Program-made: the position numbers and the translations under genes | Source of the DNA: Acanthornis magna | Lineage: Eukaryota > Chordata > Aves > Passeriformes > Acanthizidae | Direction of reading: 5' to 3' | DNA: 64,000 nt | NCBI GenBank assembly: GCA_036785705.1 | Contig: JAWUZG010000359.1 | Coordinates: 1-64,000, forward strand | In this document: positions 1-12,573 of the stretch, piece by piece | Position numbering within the stretch: position 1 is the first letter of the stretch | Layout: each line of letters opens with the position of its first letter | The notes under the pieces: generated by a model | Database searches by the model: none | Told to the model about the DNA's origin: nothing | Seen by the model: the letters and a program-made list of their open reading frames with translations, nothing else

Positions 1-1276
1 AACATCTTTAGAAGAGTTCTACCTATTGCATAAGAATTTATTTCCTCAAATTACTACATCACGCATCAGAGTAATTTCAACACTTATTTCCTTTCAACAA
101 TTCAGATAATTATGTTTAAGGACTTAGAACAAGCTTACATAAAGTCACTTTACTTTATTTATTATGTGACGGTTGCTGTATTACTCATGAGTAACCAGAG
201 CCTGTCACATTGCAAAATTTCATGAATAATATGTCATATATTATGCATGCATGTATAGTTCAGCATTGTCAAATATAACCAAACAATTAATAAAACAAAC
301 GAAGAATGCATAATTGAAGTGCTAAATCTGAGAACTCAGAATTGAAATTACTAACAGAGGATTACCCATCTGCCAGGAAAATATCCATTGTAAGCAATCC
401 GAGTGCAGTCAACCAGTCTACAGTTTTTTTAAAAATTAAGTATTGCTATTAGAAACTGATTATACTTTTTAACAGCAATAAATCCCCATGAAATTAGTTA
501 TTGTTTACCACAGCTGTAGCATTAACCTTTTGAAGCAAATTTAGCAAATTGCTAGCTAATGCTAATGACCAATTTTGAAAGGGATTACTCCTTAATTATA
601 TCATATACAGTAGTAGTCATAAGATAGGATCATTTTGACGCCAGCTGCATCTTAACAGGAACAGTCTGAATTGGAACGAAGAACATTAACCCAAAATCAG
701 TAGCTCATATAATTAGAAGGAGCATGAGGACTACTCAGATGTGGTTTTTTTTGTATGAGCAGGAAAAAAGAAACACCTTTGGTTTACATTAGAATGATCA
801 TGCTCTTTTAAAAGAACAGCTAAAGCGTGAACAACTGCTCCCAAGGACCTATCTATTGTCAGACTTATGCAGTGTGCTTGCTCAATTGTTTGCTTCGTGT
901 GACCTAACCACCAGGACACAAGGGAACATGGGACAGCCTTATTTTCAAGGCAGACATTTATTATTTAGGAGACCCTGAGTTACAAAGCTTTTAGAAAGGG
1001 CCACTAGCTTCTTTTCTTACAAAACCACCACCAACATAGCAAATAATCTCTTCAAAACCTGTTTATTCTATATAATATGTTACGAGCCACTGCAGCTATT
1101 AGTATTAAATGCAAATTTCAGAATCTGATCAATATATGCAAGATCGTTTAATTAAATTGGTGTTAGTTTTATCTGTGGTTGAAATGGAATAAAATGGAAA
1201 ATGATTGTCACAATTCCATTGCCTCTTATTCCAAAGGAGCTGCTGGATGTGCTTTTGACCCCAACTCAGGCAGAGT
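1..1276. other. AT-rich unique sequence, no gene seen
   Basis: I see no recognisable exon, RNA gene or repeat family here. The sequence is AT-rich with runs such as TAATTATATC and many in-frame stops. The only frame of note is a 62-codon one on the minus strand (731-919) with no recognisable product, which I treat as chance. This is ordinary intergenic or intronic sequence. Confidence 0.6.
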
Positions 1277-1343
1277 TTCAGGGGGTTTCAGGGGGTGAAA
1301 TTGTAGCAAAGAATTCAGGGGGTGAAATTGTAGCAAAGAATTC
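1277..1343. repeat. Nested tandem duplication, 27-bp unit
   Basis: A 27-bp unit starting TTCAGGGGGTGAAATTG is present twice head to tail (1287-1313 and 1314-1340) with no differences that I can see. A third TTC begins at 1341. The first ten bases of the unit (TTCAGGGGGT) also stand as an extra partial copy at 1277-1286. Perfect identity suggests a recent slippage or template-switch duplication. A short frame runs through it because 27 is divisible by three, but that needs no coding explanation. Confidence 0.9.
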
Positions 1344-1500
1344 TTCTTACAAGAAGCAGGGATTTTCTAGCACCTCCAAGAACCAAGGAGCTCCTGCCAC
1401 AACAGAAGTGCAAGAGCAATGGTTGTAGGCTGCTGCTGTGCCAACTCCGGCAACTGAAGCCATCTCCTCAACTCCAAATAAATTAAGCACTCTCCAGCAT

Positions 1501-1572
1501 CTTCTGTATATTCTACCCCATGCAATTAGGTCAGGAAGATGACCTAATTGCAGGGTGTAGAATAAGTAGAAG
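1501..1572. other. 72-nt near-perfect hairpin, pre-miRNA-shaped
   Basis: Bases 1501-1533 and 1540-1572 are inverted copies around a 6-base loop (GGAAGA, 1534-1539). Read as + strand RNA, 30 of 33 positions pair, including two G-U pairs (1506:1567 and 1507:1566). The three mismatches are single 1x1 internal loops (1508:1565, 1517:1556, 1520:1553). The 13 pairs next to the loop are perfect. Stem length, total length and scattered single mismatches fit a microRNA precursor. The 6-base loop is on the small side. A quasi-palindrome made by replication template switching, or a remnant of a short inverted-repeat transposon, would look the same. I recognise no known mature miRNA seed. The structure is certain; the function is unknown. 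Confidence 0.85.
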
Positions 1573-4500
1573 CACAAAATGTCCACATTTATGCTTGTAG
1601 AAGCAGAGTCCCCCGAAATGGGGAAAAAATCAGATCTTCCAAGCAGAAAATGAGGATATTTAGCAAAATGCAGCAATGTTCTACAGCAAGTGCAACTCAC
1701 AGCAGCCATTTCTGCCCATGGCTTTGTGACATTGGCAAGTGGTTGCCACGTCACTGCCAGCACAGTGGCCTCCATCTCTTCTCCCTTAGTACAGCTGAAG
1801 AGCTGGTTTTAGAGTATGGTAGGAGCTCGCTCTCTCTCCTGCAGATAACCAAGTGCTCCCTAAAGCACAAGATCTGATATGGAGGCACAAGTGGTATTTA
1901 CTCCAAACCTCATTTCAGGCTCATTTAAGATTGATCTGCAGTACAAATGACAAAGTATTTGTCATATATTTCATTTTAGCAAATTTATAAAGTAAATGGC
2001 ACACAAAATCTCATGTAATCCCCTGGTTAATCAAAACTGCTAAAGGGCTTAAATACTTAAAGTATTACAGCTCCAACTTGAAAATCATCTTTTTTCATGT
2101 TTGTTACTTATTTTTGTGCATGGCTAAGATGAGTAAAATCTCGAACCAGAGGGATAACTACTCCCAAACACGCAGGCATTTGGATCCAGATCTGAACTTT
2201 GTGGTTGGCCTTGCCTCCCACTGGCTGAAGCCCAAACCTCCATTACCAAGCACCCCAAACTGTGATACTGATGAGAACACATGTGGGAAACTTTGCTCTT
2301 ACGCACATATAACTCCAAAGTTGTCACCACTTCCCTCTCCACAGCCTTGGCTGTGAATGAAGCCCAGTGGTGCCGCAGTTCATTCTTCCTCCTCTTTATA
2401 TTCATATTTTCTCCCCACTTTGAAATATATTTTCATACAATGCCAACTGGAAGCCCTCAAAGCTGGAATGCTTGCTGTCACTTAGACTATGCAAGGGAGG
2501 CAAATTTTATTGGAAACATTCCTTCCTTTCCTTTTAAGTTTTGCTGCTCCCACGCTGTTGTTGGCAGCTTTAGATCCATATCAGAAGAAAAGCATGTAAA
2601 ATGCATGCAGTTAGGCAGTGGTCCTCTAAGGCACTTCATGTGCACAAATATCTGCAGCTGTGCACTGCTTCTGATCTGCAGGAGACTTCATATGGGCACT
2701 GAGATCAGCACACATCAAATCCCTGTTATTAAACACATGTGTCTTTAAAGCAATGAGCCTTAATTCCTGTTAAGAGAGTCCAATAAGAAGAAGAAAAATA
2801 AATTATATTCGCCCCTAGCAGAAGGGAAATGACAATCTCATTCTCTCTGTTCAGGTCATACCAGCCCGGAAATGCAAGAACATAAAAGACTAATAAGGCT
2901 TATAGTGAGATGTCTTAAAAATCCTGAAGTACACTTAGCATTCAAATAATATTTACAGTTTTTTCCTCTCTATATATAGCCAGATATCTGTTATGACTTA
3001 ACACTCTTGGTAGGCAGCAAGAACAGTCAGCTAAAAGCCAAAACTAAGTGCATTCAGATTCCTACCTGATGTATATTTTTAACCATGAAGATGAGAAGCT
3101 GGGAACAAATTAACAGGCAAGGTATTAATCTCAAAGCACATTTATATTGAGTTTAACTGTCTTACTGAAAGTAATCCTTATAAACTAAGGAGCACAGAGC
3201 ATAACAAAGGAGAAGCTAAGTGATAATTGAGGAGTTGCTATATGCAAGTGAGACTAGCTGACGCAAAAGTCCACTTTGGCTTCATGCCCTGAAATCATAT
3301 GCTGCAAATGAAGTAAAAACAAGAAGGAGATTGATGGAAAAGCCAATGAATAGTAACACTTCCTTGCAATTATTATTTTTCTTTCTTATATATGAATTGA
3401 GATATAACTCCATGCTGACCTTTGAAATACATGCCTAAAAAGTACAGCATTTTAGCCCTGAGTTTAGGAAATGTAATGTAAGATGAGAGACTTAGGAAGG
3501 CATACAGCAATAATTCGCAGGAAATACTGCACTTCTGTCATGTAATTTTACAACCAACATAAATTCATATGGGTACATATTTCAGCTGGCTTCTAGAGAG
3601 CTACCCATCAGTACAAATCCCCACCGAATGGAGCAGCCATACACCTCAAAAGATATTGGCATTAGTAGAACCATATCTTGCAGCCTTGCTCATGCAGAAA
3701 TTCCTACCAACACCTTGAGAAATGTTACTGGTACAAAAAATTTAGGACACAACAGAAAAGCTGGCAATATGCTGAACAGAGGCCTCTTTCTTTTTCTAGA
3801 CTCTGCTTGCCAGGTTACTGATAAAATCAAATCTTTATACATAGTTGTGTTTCTGCCCTGCTTTTGAGATTTGCACTCTATGTGCAAATCTATATTTGGG
3901 CCTTTATCCATGGCTGTGCACAAGGTGTTTCAGGACATCTCTCCAGCCTGAGCACAAGCCCTAGAGGATCCAGTGGTACTGATGGGCACAGCAACTCACA
4001 AAAGACTCACAGCTATCATCTACAAGGAATATTCAATGATATGCATAGAACAGGTTGGTGATTCCTACCCTAGCACCCTTGTATTTCTAGTGAATATATA
4101 GATCCAACAGGACACACACCCTGGCAAAAGTTTAGATATTTCTGATTTTACTTACAGAAGGACAAAGTCTTGGTGGTTACATTTAGCAGGGAAATAAAAG
4201 AATTGCTGCTTTTTAAGTCTTTTAATACTGGATTTTTAAATAATTCATTCTACATGTATAATATGTAATTGAATTATCGTAGGCAACAATCAGCTGGAAA
4301 AGGCTGGAGATTTTTTAGGGTTATTTTTGCTTTACTTCCCAGTGTAGTATAATCTTAAATTGCAGATATGGGTATCTGACATTATACTATGCCAAGAAAA
4401 ACCCTTCACACTTCCATTTATTTTTTCTACTCAGCAGATGGCCATTTAGTGGATGCAAGCTTCTGCACTGAGGTGTATAAGAGCTGCTCTTATAACCTTT

Positions 4501-5714
4501 ATCTTTGGAGTGAGGTAGGCTTGGTACCTTTTAGTTACTTTCCTTCAGTGTGAGCCTGCCACTGAGATTTGTTTTCTTGTCCTTGCTGTGAAATTATGAG
4601 TCTTGGTTGTGTTTGTTTCAAAAATACTGCAATTGATAATATATACAAAGTTCTCCTTGCAAGGCAGTCCCTAACCAATTCACAGGTAATATAAGTCTCT
4701 TTCCTAAAGCTGATGTCAGGAATATTTTGTCACTTGAAGTGAGGCAGAAACAAGCTTCAAATTCACATTGATCACCCCCTCTCCAAAACACTGACATTTC
4801 AATTCCTATATCCCTCTGCTGCACAACTGATAGGCCTGGGCAATTCATTCTTGTTTTCCTGCATTCCCAATCTGCCCTTACCAGCTGTCCTTACACTGAA
4901 AACCAACTCGTGTTTGCAACTGGATGCGTAAAATATGACTTAAAAAAACATACCAGTAACAGTGAAGATGTGAATATGAAAATACTAAATGCCAGACTGT
5001 TGTTGACTTTGATATTTCATGTTTGATGAACAAACTGGGATTCCCAAGTTGAGGAAGTGGTAATTAGCATGGTGGCTGCCTCAAGTACACATCCATCCCT
5101 GTGAACAGGATAGTCCTGATATCTGTTAAGAGGTAGTAATAGACTGCATTCTTCATCCTTCTAACACCTAAAGCCTTATTGTGAAGGTAACACACATGCA
5201 ACTTGTGATAAACCTGCAAACCCCAAAGTCCTCTTAGTGGCATCAGCCCTGTTCATATCAAATGAGCATTTATTTTCCTTAAATCCAGAAATCATGTGAT
5301 GACTCATCAAGTATTGGCAAAGCTCTCTGCAGGCAATAAGAGAGTGGTGAGTAGAACAGAGACTTAGTGGATGTGTTGAAAATGCCACAAAGAACAATGT
5401 GTAACCAATGTTATTTGGCATATATGCCCATATTTTATAGTACAAGGTGTTAGTAGCTGTCTGTCAAGGAATAAAAATATAACAATAGTCATGATGTCTT
5501 GTACCACTCCTCTACCTTCTCATAAAGCATAAATACTCAGCTTTTACCTCCATGTTTAAGAATCGGTGATATTACAGTAATATTTAGAACTTCTTTACCT
5601 TAAGCAGTAAAAATAACTTCACTGAGGAATTATGAATTCAACTTCAATGGCCAAATTAAGGATTTGGTTTCAGCTCAACATTTTCTTGGGACCTGCTTAT
5701 TCAGTAATTATATT
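1573..5714. other. AT-rich unique sequence, no gene seen
   Basis: No repeat family or exon is recognised. Two overlapping open frames near 2078-2748, one of 155 codons with an ATG at 2281, have no recognisable domain and an erratic composition. I regard them as chance frames in a locally less AT-rich patch. Long stretches (2750-3600, 4080-4560, 4860-5180) contain only short A/T runs. Confidence 0.55.
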
Positions 5715-5737
5715 CACAAAACAAAACAAAACAAAAA
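5715..5737. repeat. (ACAAA)n microsatellite
   Basis: About four copies of a five-base ACAAA/CAAAA unit, ending in a short A-C run. Simple-sequence repeat. Confidence 0.8.
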
Positions 5738-6157
5738 CCCCCAGGACTTCTTAATTTTACTGAACTTTTACAGTTCCTCCCAGTCTTTCCTATGAGTTTT
5801 TTAATCAGTGGAGTCATTAAACTGAAGGAATTCTGCATTTGTCTGCACAGTAAAGATCGGATTGTGATCACATACTTCTTTTACTATGAATTTTTCAATC
5901 TTTAGACAAGGACTAGGGAAAAAGGATAGAGCAGTTAAATAAGAAAGAAAAGTAAGAAAAAGATAAACCCAAGCATTTAGTCTTAATTCAGATTATTTTC
6001 TGATGTACCTTTTTATACAAAATTCATCATAATTCACTCTTTTTCCTTGGTCTTGCTGAAAAATATGTTAAGAAAAATTGCGTCTGCCTTGTCTGAGAGA
6101 GCTGGTGCATATTAAAAAAATCTATGGGTCAGTGAAAATGGAGTTTTATGATAGAAC

Positions 6158-6211
6158 ACAAAATACAGTATAAAAAAGTATACAAAATACAGTATAAAAA
6201 GTATACAAAAT
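6158..6211. repeat. Tandem duplication, 23-24-bp AT-rich unit
   Basis: The unit beginning ACAAAATACAGTATAAAA occurs at 6158-6181 and again at 6182-6204. The copies differ by one A in a homopolymer. A third partial copy (ACAAAAT) follows. Local slippage duplication with no gene content. Confidence 0.85.
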
Positions 6212-9200
6212 GTAATAAAATAAGAGGAAGCAAAACTTGCTACAAGCAAATTTCATCATTTCATACTGTGGTGCATCTGCATAAAACAGCAGCTGGAACT
6301 GCTCTGCAGCCTTTATAACCTTCTGTTCGTGGTTCTCAACACACGGAGTTACTGGCGTTGTATGTGCACAGAAACTGCCACACCATTATCACACAGGAAA
6401 GCGAACACATTATTATTTTCTCCCTTTTCTCCCATCCCTAGCTAATGTCTCATCATAACAACCTCATCAGCTATCACCGATAATCTGCCCTACCTCTTAT
6501 CTTCATCTCAAATGCAACTCAAAAAATGACTCTAAGGTAATAACCATGGCCAGCCTGGCTGTGAGCTGAAGGCAGACAGGGAACTGGGAAAAGCAGCACG
6601 TGCAAAAGGCTGACCTTCAAAACAGCCATTTGCAAAACGTATGTGCTGCCATAAAATAACATTAAGTAACCTTTCCTGTGCTGCTGCTCTCAGTTTCACA
6701 CCGAGGCTGATCAACACTGCCCTGCAGCACCCACACACTCATGAAGGTTCCTGGTTTAAAGTCATTTAGCCTAATAATACCACTAGCTTGAAAATAGCCT
6801 AGTGTACCCCACAGAGGTGGCAACAAAGCAAAAGCCAAGCCAGGCCAGACAGCCCAAAGTGTCCCCCCCCAGCAGATGACCCCACTGGCTGCCTGGGACA
6901 GGCATGACCCCCACCTGCAGAAACCCTCAAAGACAGAAGCACTTTCTGGGCCAACCAGCTAGACCGTACAAAATGAAGTTGATGTGGTGAATTCAGTGAA
7001 TTTGGTACTTCTGTGAAAGGAGTCAGTTTTCCCTCCACCCTGCCCATCTATAACTTTGTGGGGAAGAGATTTTGTTTTATAAGTTTTGTTTCATAAATAA
7101 TGGCCTATGCCCATGAGACATCATGGGGCTCGCCATAACTGCCCTGGTGCCAAGGGATTCTTTTCCTAATATATACCTGAATATTAGACTGCAGGGCCCT
7201 GCATTCCCTCAACTTGCAGAAAACACTCAGCAATATTATCCAGACCAAAGAAGCTTGGGTACACAGCACGGCTTCAGCTGGAACTCTACTCCATTCACCC
7301 ACAGTGGGCTAACGACTGCAGCTCAGAGCATGAGGAGCACACAATAAAAAAAGAGTTTGAAGACAACTTTTTTCCTCCACACCACTCATTTACTCTCCCT
7401 GGTGTTGCTCAGGCCTCACAGCTCCCCAGTTCACAGCAGGAACTTCAACCCAGTGTGTTATGACAGGCATATTCCAGTGGCTAAGGCAGCCCCACTGGCA
7501 GTCTTATTCACAAACTCTTTCCAGCATTTCAAAAATTAAAAATAAGCTGATTTGCCATGCATGTGAGATACTTCTTCCACACACAAGTCCACCTGCAAAC
7601 ATAAATTTTAAATGTTCCTTTCTCCATTACTTATTCCCTCCATACTTTGTGCTTATACATTGTGGAGCACAGAATGATCTGTTGTTCATTTAAGAGCTTA
7701 AAAATCCATACCAGTTTCCCGGAACTAAAGCCAACACACTGCTTTACTCAAGCGAGATCTACTCCACAAAACACAATTACCCAGCAATTGACTACACATC
7801 AATGGGACAGCACATGATTAGACAACAGTGGGGAATCCTAATGATCCCCTGTGAGAATTAGGGGAGTGCAAGCCTCTCATTTTCTGCTCCATGATGTGTA
7901 GATGAAAAGCGCACTGGAAAGAATACAAAATGAACGGCAGTATTTCTGTGCACATCCTAACTTCATTCCCATGGGAATGTGGAAATCTAACAAGACCATG
8001 ATTATCACATGGAAGACAAAAAAACCACTGACCATAATGTCTTATTTAAAAGCACAATGACTTGTCCACATCTTTAGCCCTGATGTTTTCAAAGTGGCTC
8101 TTAGACACACATACTCAACTCCAAAGTATTTGGGAGCTCGCCAACATCCACAGGTAGGTGGCAGATCCACTGTGCCACAGCTCTAGGGAAACTTCACCTG
8201 ACTCTGAGTGGAGGATTACTCCTCTGACAGAGCACTGCAGTGGAATTAATACAGCTCTCCCAAGGCCAGACATAGTGCAACAGCGTGCTGCAAGGACGCT
8301 GGCCAATATTTATTTGTTTATTCCATTCCCCATCACATGGGTAGGGGAGAGTTTGAACCATGCATATGGGTTTCTCTAATCTTCTGAAGAAGAAAATAAT
8401 TTCAAAATGAGCTATAAACCATGATTTCACACTCTATTCACTTCAACCCAGGATATATTAACATCCCAAGAGAGATGTGAATGTTACCAAAGGCTGTCAA
8501 ATTAACAGAAATACATTGACAAAAAGGATTAGGCTATGTTAGTGCAGCATTAATGGTGCTAAGTGATGGAAAAGCATGGCCTAGCTTACAGCAAAATTCC
8601 TTTTTTCCTGTTCACAAAAAGAAATGCAATTTCTGTCACCTGATTTTTGTCCTTGCTTGATTTGTTTGACATATTTTAAAGGGATTCTGTGGCTTTCTCT
8701 TTCATGGTTCTTTCACAAACAGTACTTTACAAGGTTTGACACATAAAAACTCCTCAACAGAGCTGATCAAATTGCTTCGCAGTTTTAGGAAATTTAGTGA
8801 TGCATACGCTACAATACAAATTCAGCAATTATACAGGGAAATTAGGGCAGCAATGTCCAGCATGTGTAATTTTAGCAAATACCTCCTGTCTGGTGTGTAC
8901 TATCTTCCAGTAACTGGATTTTTGACTGCTTTAGGTCTCCTGTGTCACACAGTAAAAAAACAATGTTTCCCTTGTTCCCTGGGCAGCCAATTTTGTGGAG
9001 CACATGCCAACATTATCAATGGGATTTGCCATACTAGATTAACCTCATCGTTCACCTTGTCCAGGACCAAGTGACTAATGTTATCCATATGGTATTTTCA
9101 AATATTACTTATTTTGCCACTCTCAGTAAGCCTAGTTTGATTTCCTTTCTTGGCAACAGATGTGCATTGAACAGGGCTCTCAGTGAGCAATAGCTCTCTA

Positions 9201-11164
9201 AAATGTAGCTCAGTTTTCTCTTGTTAACTTCATCCTCTCCCAAAGCATTCTTATCCCACTGCTCAATTGCTGTGCATTTAGTAAGCTTCCTTCTTTCTTT
9301 AGTTTTTCCTATCAATACAGTTCAGTAGAAAGCAGTATGTTTTGAAGACTGTTTGAAGGAATTAGATGGCTGATTTAGCCTGAAACTTATTTATCGTCAT
9401 GTTTGGTGATGATCAACACTGAAGAAGTGACAGTAAGGTACTTTTTACACTGCTCTAAGCTATAGTCAGCAAGGGACTGGGAGAGAAATTACTGGAACAT
9501 TTCTATCTTCCCAGCACGCACAAATATCTACAGTTGTTGCAAGCATCTGAGACCTGCAGGTCTGGCTCAAAGCTGTCTCTCCTTCCACTGCTCTGATTCT
9601 GTGCCGAAATATCTCAGGTAGTCAGAAGAATCTGACAGCACATCTATCTTCCTGTTATTTATACTCACCAGTGTAGTACTTGAGCAGTTAATGATAACAC
9701 GCAGTGTACCAACACCAATGTCCTTTGGCAAACATCACTTAGGACACTTCTTTTGCAAGCTGTACACATGTAAAGTGAATATTTCTCTTCTACTTGAGGA
9801 AGTAATAAAGCCTTGGAGTCAGAGACATTAAATTTACTCATCTATTGGGAGAGTTAGAAGATGAAATACAAAGGCTGCTATGCTGTATTTTGGATGACCT
9901 TAGTTCTAAAGCACCCATGACTATGTGATGTTGTTTGCTCCCTGTCTCAAGTCATTCCCTGTACATTCAATTAGCAAAAATAATTGCTTCATCACAAACT
10001 GAATAAAAATGCCAAGACCCATTTAGAGACAACAGCAATCATTAAAAAAAACCCATCTGCAGGAGAGCTGAAGGCATTTCAAATACGCATATGAGATTTA
10101 AAAATAGAAGAACACTTCAGAGTGTTCCAACTGCAGACAAAATCCTGTTTAATTTCAAAGGTGGCAGGGTTACTAATGCATCAGCTACTTCAAAGACAAC
10201 AAAATAAATTGCTTTTTTAAAACACTGGCAGTTCCTTCCAACATGATGGGAAATGCATAAGATTTACCAAATATGAAATGTAATGTGCACAGGTTGCTCA
10301 AAAGATGCCTTAATTTGCATGAGGGAGCATTACAAAAGGCATAACTTATCATCACAGTTAGGCTTAGCTTTGGAAATTGCTGTTCAGTCATGAACCTCAA
10401 ATAGTCAACCCACAAGGCCATCTCTCCATTTTTTTCCCTAATGCTGGAAAAATAAAGTGTTGTTTATATAGCTGGAAGGCTTTGCTCTATTATAAAACAC
10501 AACAGGAGAGTAATTTATTTAATATCATTATTTAGCATGTGCATGACCATAGATAAATAGCAATCCACTGAAGAATTTAAGGCCTCCCCTGAAATATTTT
10601 TACAATCCTCTCAAAACCAATGAACTTTTGACTCGGGACTGGGTTTTGTTTTCAACAATTATTTTTCCTAAATCTATTAGCAAGCTCTTATTAACCTTTG
10701 CACTAAATGCAATTAAAACCACAATACCATGCACACAGGAAGGGCATATGCCTGGTTACTGGGATCCTCATTCTCAAGCTGAGATGGCAAAAGTTGTTCC
10801 TCCACGTTGAGTTTTACTGGCTCCATACAGCAACTCGCCAATGAAGTTGCCAAATAAAATATGAAAAGCTATGTTTGGTTTATGGTTGAAAAGTTTTCCT
10901 TGCATTTAGGAGCTCATATAAACACAACACCGCATGGATAACAAAGTCTGAGCCCCTAGGCTTCTAAGGCGTGCTGTGCTGTGTCCTTTGGATGATATTA
11001 TCTCGATGGATCATATTGTCACCTGAAGTCTACCCATTTTAATGAAATTATAGTTTACTCTATGGATCAGGTGATCTTTTAAGATGCTTTCAGAAGATGA
11101 GCATAAGGAAATATAAAATGAAAACATTCAAGTTTATCAACAAAAACCTGAAGCCTGTGTTTCC
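6212..11164. other. Unique sequence, no gene seen
   Basis: This is a mosaic of AT-rich stretches and slightly GC-richer patches (6530-6740, 6800-7040, 7100-7330). It includes an eight-base C run at 6863-6870 and a 16-bp perfect palindrome (CATTCCCATGGGAATG) at 7964-7979. A 112-codon frame at 8736-9074 opens at TTG rather than ATG and shows no known domain. I recognise no repeat family, though an old diverged element could be missed by eye. Confidence 0.5.
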
Positions 11165-11188
11165 AAAAAAAAAAAAAAAAAAAAAAAA
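11165..11188. repeat. 24-base poly(A) tract
   Basis: An uninterrupted run of 24 A residues. I see no retrotransposed body next to it: no SINE-like or mRNA-like sequence lies immediately upstream. It is therefore listed only as a homopolymer. Confidence 0.9.
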
Positions 11189-12068
11189 TTTGAGAGAAGA
11201 AGCTGAGAAACTGCAGGAAACCAGAGAAACACATAATTGTTTGCAAATAGTGGCTGGGTAAATAAATTCAGGCACAGGCTTGGTACACACTGTGTGATAG
11301 GGGAACAGTTCCCTTCCAAGTCTGAATTTTCATCAGGACACGCACATCTCCATCTGTTGCAGAGCCAAAACAAGAATTCAAGCTCGACAACTGCTTTGAA
11401 ATTGAGAGGAACTGCTACCAGGACATTGAGCGATAGTGTAAACCATGTAAAAGAATTATTCTTAATGATTAGTGTTTAATATATGATGGCTATTGATCCA
11501 GTTACTGGATGTGTTTTACAGGGAATGGAAGTACTCCGGGGGAAAAAAAAGAAGATAATAGTGAGTAATAAATGGAACTTTTAAGTTTTTTTCTACCACT
11601 TGCATATGTATGTATAGATATATGGTATAATACTTAAATCAGTGTCTCCAGGTTCTGCCAAACAAAAGAAATGTCAAAGTAGTAATATCATACTTTTCCT
11701 ATTAATAAAACAAGAGGATACTATCACCTTTCAGGAGTGGGAAGGCCTCATCATATTCTACCTTCCTCTCCAAATTCATTGAACAGTAAATATTTCAAAG
11801 GGCTCAATCTTGTTCATTCACTCCTTTTTTTTGTGCAGCTTTGTATAGCTCCTTTGAAGCAGCAGTCCTCAAAGGATCAGACACTGAGTTTTCTAATCCT
11901 GTTTCAACTTCTCAGCAAGACTTCTGAGTTATGTTAAAGATTAGGCAACATTTTTTCTGTGCTGAGGCCTTCTAGGCATCTGAACAAGGAATGAGCCCCC
12001 CAAATACTCTAAACAAAGGTGACATTGCTGTTAGCCATAAAACTCCTTAAAGGAGATAATTTCTATTA
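11189..12068. other. Unique sequence, no gene seen
   Basis: AT-rich sequence with short frames of at most about 80 codons and no recognisable product. No repeat family is identified. Confidence 0.55.
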
Positions 12069-12188
12069 ACAAGAAAAAAACCAAACTAACAAACAAACAA
12101 AAAAAACCCCCAACCCCCCCAACAACAAAAAAACCCCCAAAACAAACAACAAAAAAACCCCCGCACCAAAAAACAAAACAAACAAACC
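12069..12188. repeat. A/C-rich low-complexity tract
   Basis: About 120 bases are built almost wholly of A and C: CAAA/CAAAC units, runs of five to seven C, and runs of seven or eight A. It is a purine-poor, imperfect simple repeat. A T/G-rich tract of nearly complementary composition lies 1.4 kb downstream (13578-13691), so the two form an inverted low-complexity pair. Confidence 0.9.
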
Positions 12189-12533
12189 GTTATTTAAACC
12201 AGCCCTTATCATGCCATCTGAATCAAAAAACATATGTACATAACAAACTTCTACAATCAAGTAAATAGGAAACAACTGGGATTTTAGCAATTGTGCCATA
12301 TATGAAAAATGTTCAAAAAAGGGTCAAAGTGCGATCCACTGGGGGATGGAAAGCCAAATGTTCCTGCAAACTCCTTCCTTAAAATGCTGTTATGTTTAGC
12401 AAAGGTTGTAAACAGCCCACTCTCAGGTATAAAGTATGGGGTGTGAATCCTACCACAACAACCCTACAGGCAAGTATTTTCTGTAAATACGTCTTATTCC
12501 AGGCAATTTTGAGCACATGTGGACATGGGTGGA

Positions 12534-12573
12534 TGTGTGTGTGTATATTTGTGTGTGTGTGTATGTGTGTGTG
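12534..12573. repeat. (TG)n microsatellite, interrupted
   Basis: TG dinucleotide runs are broken by TATATT and TAT. On the other strand they create a histidine/threonine-rich artefactual frame. Likely length-polymorphic. Confidence 0.9.

Noticed and set aside
1347..1775. 142-codon minus-strand frame
   Set aside because: It runs through the hairpin and the edge of the tandem repeat, has no known domain, and is most likely a chance frame.
2281..2748. 155-codon ATG frame
   Set aside because: Composition is erratic (Phe/Ile runs, scattered Cys and His) with no recognisable domain; overlapping frames on both strands are also open, suggesting locally scarce stops.
7964..7979. 16-bp perfect palindrome CATTCCCATGGGAATG
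   Set aside because: Too short and without context to assign a regulatory role.
8736..9074. 112-codon plus-strand frame
   Set aside because: Starts at TTG; no domain, no splice or promoter context; length is plausible by chance in 64 kb.
11165..11188. Poly(A) tail of a processed pseudogene
   Set aside because: No coding or SINE-like sequence upstream and no flanking duplication seen.
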